Assembly (NCBI GenBank): GCA_028622995.1
Contig: JAJQJQ010000012.1
Span: 1,736,001-1,800,000 of the forward strand
Direction: 5' to 3'
DNA: 64,000 nucleotides
Source of the DNA: Panagrolaimus kolymaensis
Lineage: Eukaryota; Nematoda; Chromadorea; Rhabditida; Panagrolaimidae
The notes under the pieces were generated by a model. It worked only from the letters and a program-made list of their open reading frames with translations, did no database searches and was not told where the DNA came from. The first letter of the stretch is position 1, and every line of letters starts with the position of its first letter. The position numbers and the translations under genes are program-made. Shown in pieces: positions 60,901 through 64,000 of the stretch.

Positions 60901-61712
60901 ATTTTCTTTTCTTTCCTTCTTTTTTTCAATAAATTTTCCATAAAAGGTGTATACACAAAGAATGGCAAAAAAAAAATGGGAAAAGGAGCTTTGCTTGATT
61001 TTCTTTCTCTCTACTTTTTTTCTTTTCAACACTTTTTCTTTCTTATCAGCTTTCACCCTCTTTTTTTCTGGTGAGACTTTTAATTTTTGGCCCATTCAAT
61101 AAAAAAAAGTTGAAAATGTTGATGATGCATTGGTTGAATTTTTTATTGTTGCTTGTTTTCCTTTCTCATTAAAATAAATATGTCCTCCTCAATTATTGTT
61201 AGGGTTGGTACTTGAACAAAAAAAATAATCTTACGTGGTCTTTTTTTAAATTCCCCGCTATTCAATATTTCGTGTTAAAATCTTTATATATGGCGAAAAA
61301 GCGCCTATGTTTCCCTGAATAAGGCTGAATGTCATTTTTTTATCATCATTCGCCTTTATTTGACATCGCTTGCTTTTTTCCTTCTCGTTCTCCTTCGCGT
61401 CGCCTTTTTTTACTTTCACAAATTTATAAATCTTCTATGTGTTTTTATTTGTTGTTCTAATTTTACTTAGTTTTTTGGAATAAAATCGAACCCGGTCGTC
61501 GTCGTCAACTGACTTGACTTGTATTCCCTCTCCGCGAAGGATCGTCGTGCGCCCGTGTTTGCTGCAGCTTTTCAAGCTATCCAGTTCGGCTTTCGTTTAT
61601 TTTTGTTTTGATAAATAACTACTTTGTGTTTCCGCTATATTATTCATCCCATTTTTCTCAAATTCATTACTTTATTATTATTTGTTATCTTTTATAGAAG
61701 GCAGAAGTAAAA
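48953..61712. other. 12.7 kb without recognisable genes, T-rich on plus
   Basis: I find no exon with coding character. Many short ORFs are Phe/Lys-rich readings of T and A runs. Simple repeats include an AT run near 51001-51013 and a TC run near 54720-54730. GC-richer islands occur at about 54300-54700, 54960-55430, 57110-57520, 60400-60800 and 61480-61600, with CG words and short GCAAGCAAGC-like repeats. The plus strand is T-rich nearly throughout, as expected of long plus-strand introns or leaders. The island at 61480-61600 is the best candidate for a non-coding first exon or promoter of calmodulin. Confidence 0.5.
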
Positions 61713-62900
<1,188 letters not shown>

Positions 62901-64000
62901 GAAGGTTTAACGTCAAGAATTCAAAAAAGAAGGATGTCATCGATGGGAATCAACGCTTTTGATCCATTTAATATTTTATTATTATGCTGAAAGAAATTCT
63001 TTCAATAAATTGTGTTTTATATATTGTGTTTTTTGATTTATGTGTTATATAGGTATCCGAAAGAATCATTAACGTTCGAAGGAGTTAAGCGACTGAGAGA
63101 ATATAAGTTTTAGCAACTCAACAATCATACCAATTTTTTTTTTCATTCATCGTCCTTTTAAACCTAAAACGCTTCATAATAACTATTTGGAGCATTCAAC
63201 AATTTTCGGATTCCATCAATTTTTAAGGACCATCAATAAACCCAAGGCATGAATTGTAGTTTTGTTTTACTATAGCTTAGGTTATGAGTAATAATAAACT
63301 TTCACCAACAACTAGCTTGTTTCTTTCACTTTTAACTTTTTATGCCTAAGATCTAGTTCGGATTCCTTATTTACACACAAACATCAATTTTTGTATTTAG
63401 TCTTCTAAATTATACCTATTTCATCTGCCGGAAAAAAATACCCTTTCGAGGCGAATGTCGTTGTTTTCCCGTCCATGTTATTCCTTCTTCTTTTAACTTT
63501 TCTTAATTGTTCTCACCACAAATCCTTCTTTATTAAATGTTATATTAAATTTGTTTTACTGTTCTTCTCAAAAACATTTTTCTTTTTATTTTGTCATGTC
63601 ATTATTCGTGTACTGTATGATGTCCTCTCCTGTTTCAATCAAAAACGTTCCAAATTCTTCTTCCTTCGATACGCCGGAGTCAAAGATAGAAAAAGAGAGA
63701 ATTTTTTTAAAATATTTTGCCTAACAAATTTTTATATTTGTTTTCATTATTAAAATTATAAAAATATTTATTTAAAACATTTTAAATTTTTTATGTCATT
63801 TTTCTTTCTTTTGTCACTCCAATCAATTTTTTTGAATTTTAAATATAATGGAAAAATAAAGCTTGTATCCCTTATTAAAAGTTTTAACTTTTTCTTTTTT
63901 TTGCTCCAAAATTTTAATAATAATAACTAAAATAATAGTTTTTTTATGTTTTTTCCTCAAAAAAGCTTTCACAACAAAAAAAGTTTATTATTATTTGATT
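62901..64000. other. 3' flank of calmodulin to window end
   Basis: This contains the calmodulin 3' UTR and AT-rich DNA. I see no further gene; the 92-codon ORF at 63475-63753 is Phe/Leu-rich and has no coding character. Confidence 0.5.

Noticed and set aside
61070..61110. AATTTTTGG near 61082 as a second Sm site
   Set aside because: No flanking hairpins on either side.

Overview
The window is nuclear DNA of a nematode. It is very AT-rich, its genes are split by many introns of about 45-60 bases, and those introns end mostly in TTTTTAG or TTTTAG. Several genes resemble named Caenorhabditis genes (sut-2, sipa-1, cmd-1, CUB-like proteins), and one locus has the architecture of SmY, a small RNA class known only from nematodes. 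The sequence does not settle which nematode clade this is. All gene models below were joined by hand, with reading phase checked across the introns.

Layout. The left edge (28-125) is a short palindromic tandem repeat. From 0.8 to 3.7 kb on the minus strand is a ZC3H14/SUT-2 poly(A)-RNA-binding protein with five CCCH fingers. A SmY-like RNA (4987-5041) lies between it and a plus-strand SECp43-like RRM protein with an RS tail (5.6-7.1 kb). A SIPA1L/sipa-1 Rap-GAP fills 7.9-12.7 kb on minus, and a phase-compatible candidate first exon lies 6 kb upstream at 18.7 kb. Two tRNAs, Gly(GCC) and Trp(CCA), sit at 19.3 and 20.7 kb. At 21.2-23.4 kb a secreted CUB-like gene and a carboxylesterase gene converge; each has lost its 3' part and they meet at an apparent rearrangement joint. 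Next come a Met/Asn-rich secreted protein (24.4 kb), a possibly myristoylated coiled-coil protein (25.2-26.6 kb) and an intronless HSP70 ending in EEVD (27.1-29.1 kb). HSP70 has perfect heat-shock elements. Divergent from it is a protein with two SGT-like TPR blocks (30.2-31.3 kb).

Three decayed copies of a hairpin-headed repeat (31.8-32.6 kb) precede a GNAT acetyltransferase (32.8-34.0 kb). A 17-exon gene (37.6-46.4 kb) encodes a secreted protein of about 2,327 residues that I do not recognise; an alternative last exon could yield a 28-residue secreted peptide from the same promoter. A 77-residue membrane protein and a divergent NEK6/7-type kinase follow. Then come a tandem repeat (48.69-48.95 kb) and 12.7 kb without recognisable genes, ending at calmodulin (61.7-62.9 kb).

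How the genes fit together: HSP70 and the TPR protein are the only neighbours with an obvious functional link, because TPR clamp domains bind the EEVD tail. The RNA-binding genes (SUT-2-like, SECp43-like) and the SmY-like RNA form an RNA-processing neighbourhood, which may be chance. The gene-poor stretches show strong strand asymmetry: A-rich on plus at 13-19 kb, T-rich on plus at 34-37.6 and 50-61.7 kb. Nematode introns are T-rich on the coding strand, so these stretches may be long first introns rather than empty intergenic DNA.
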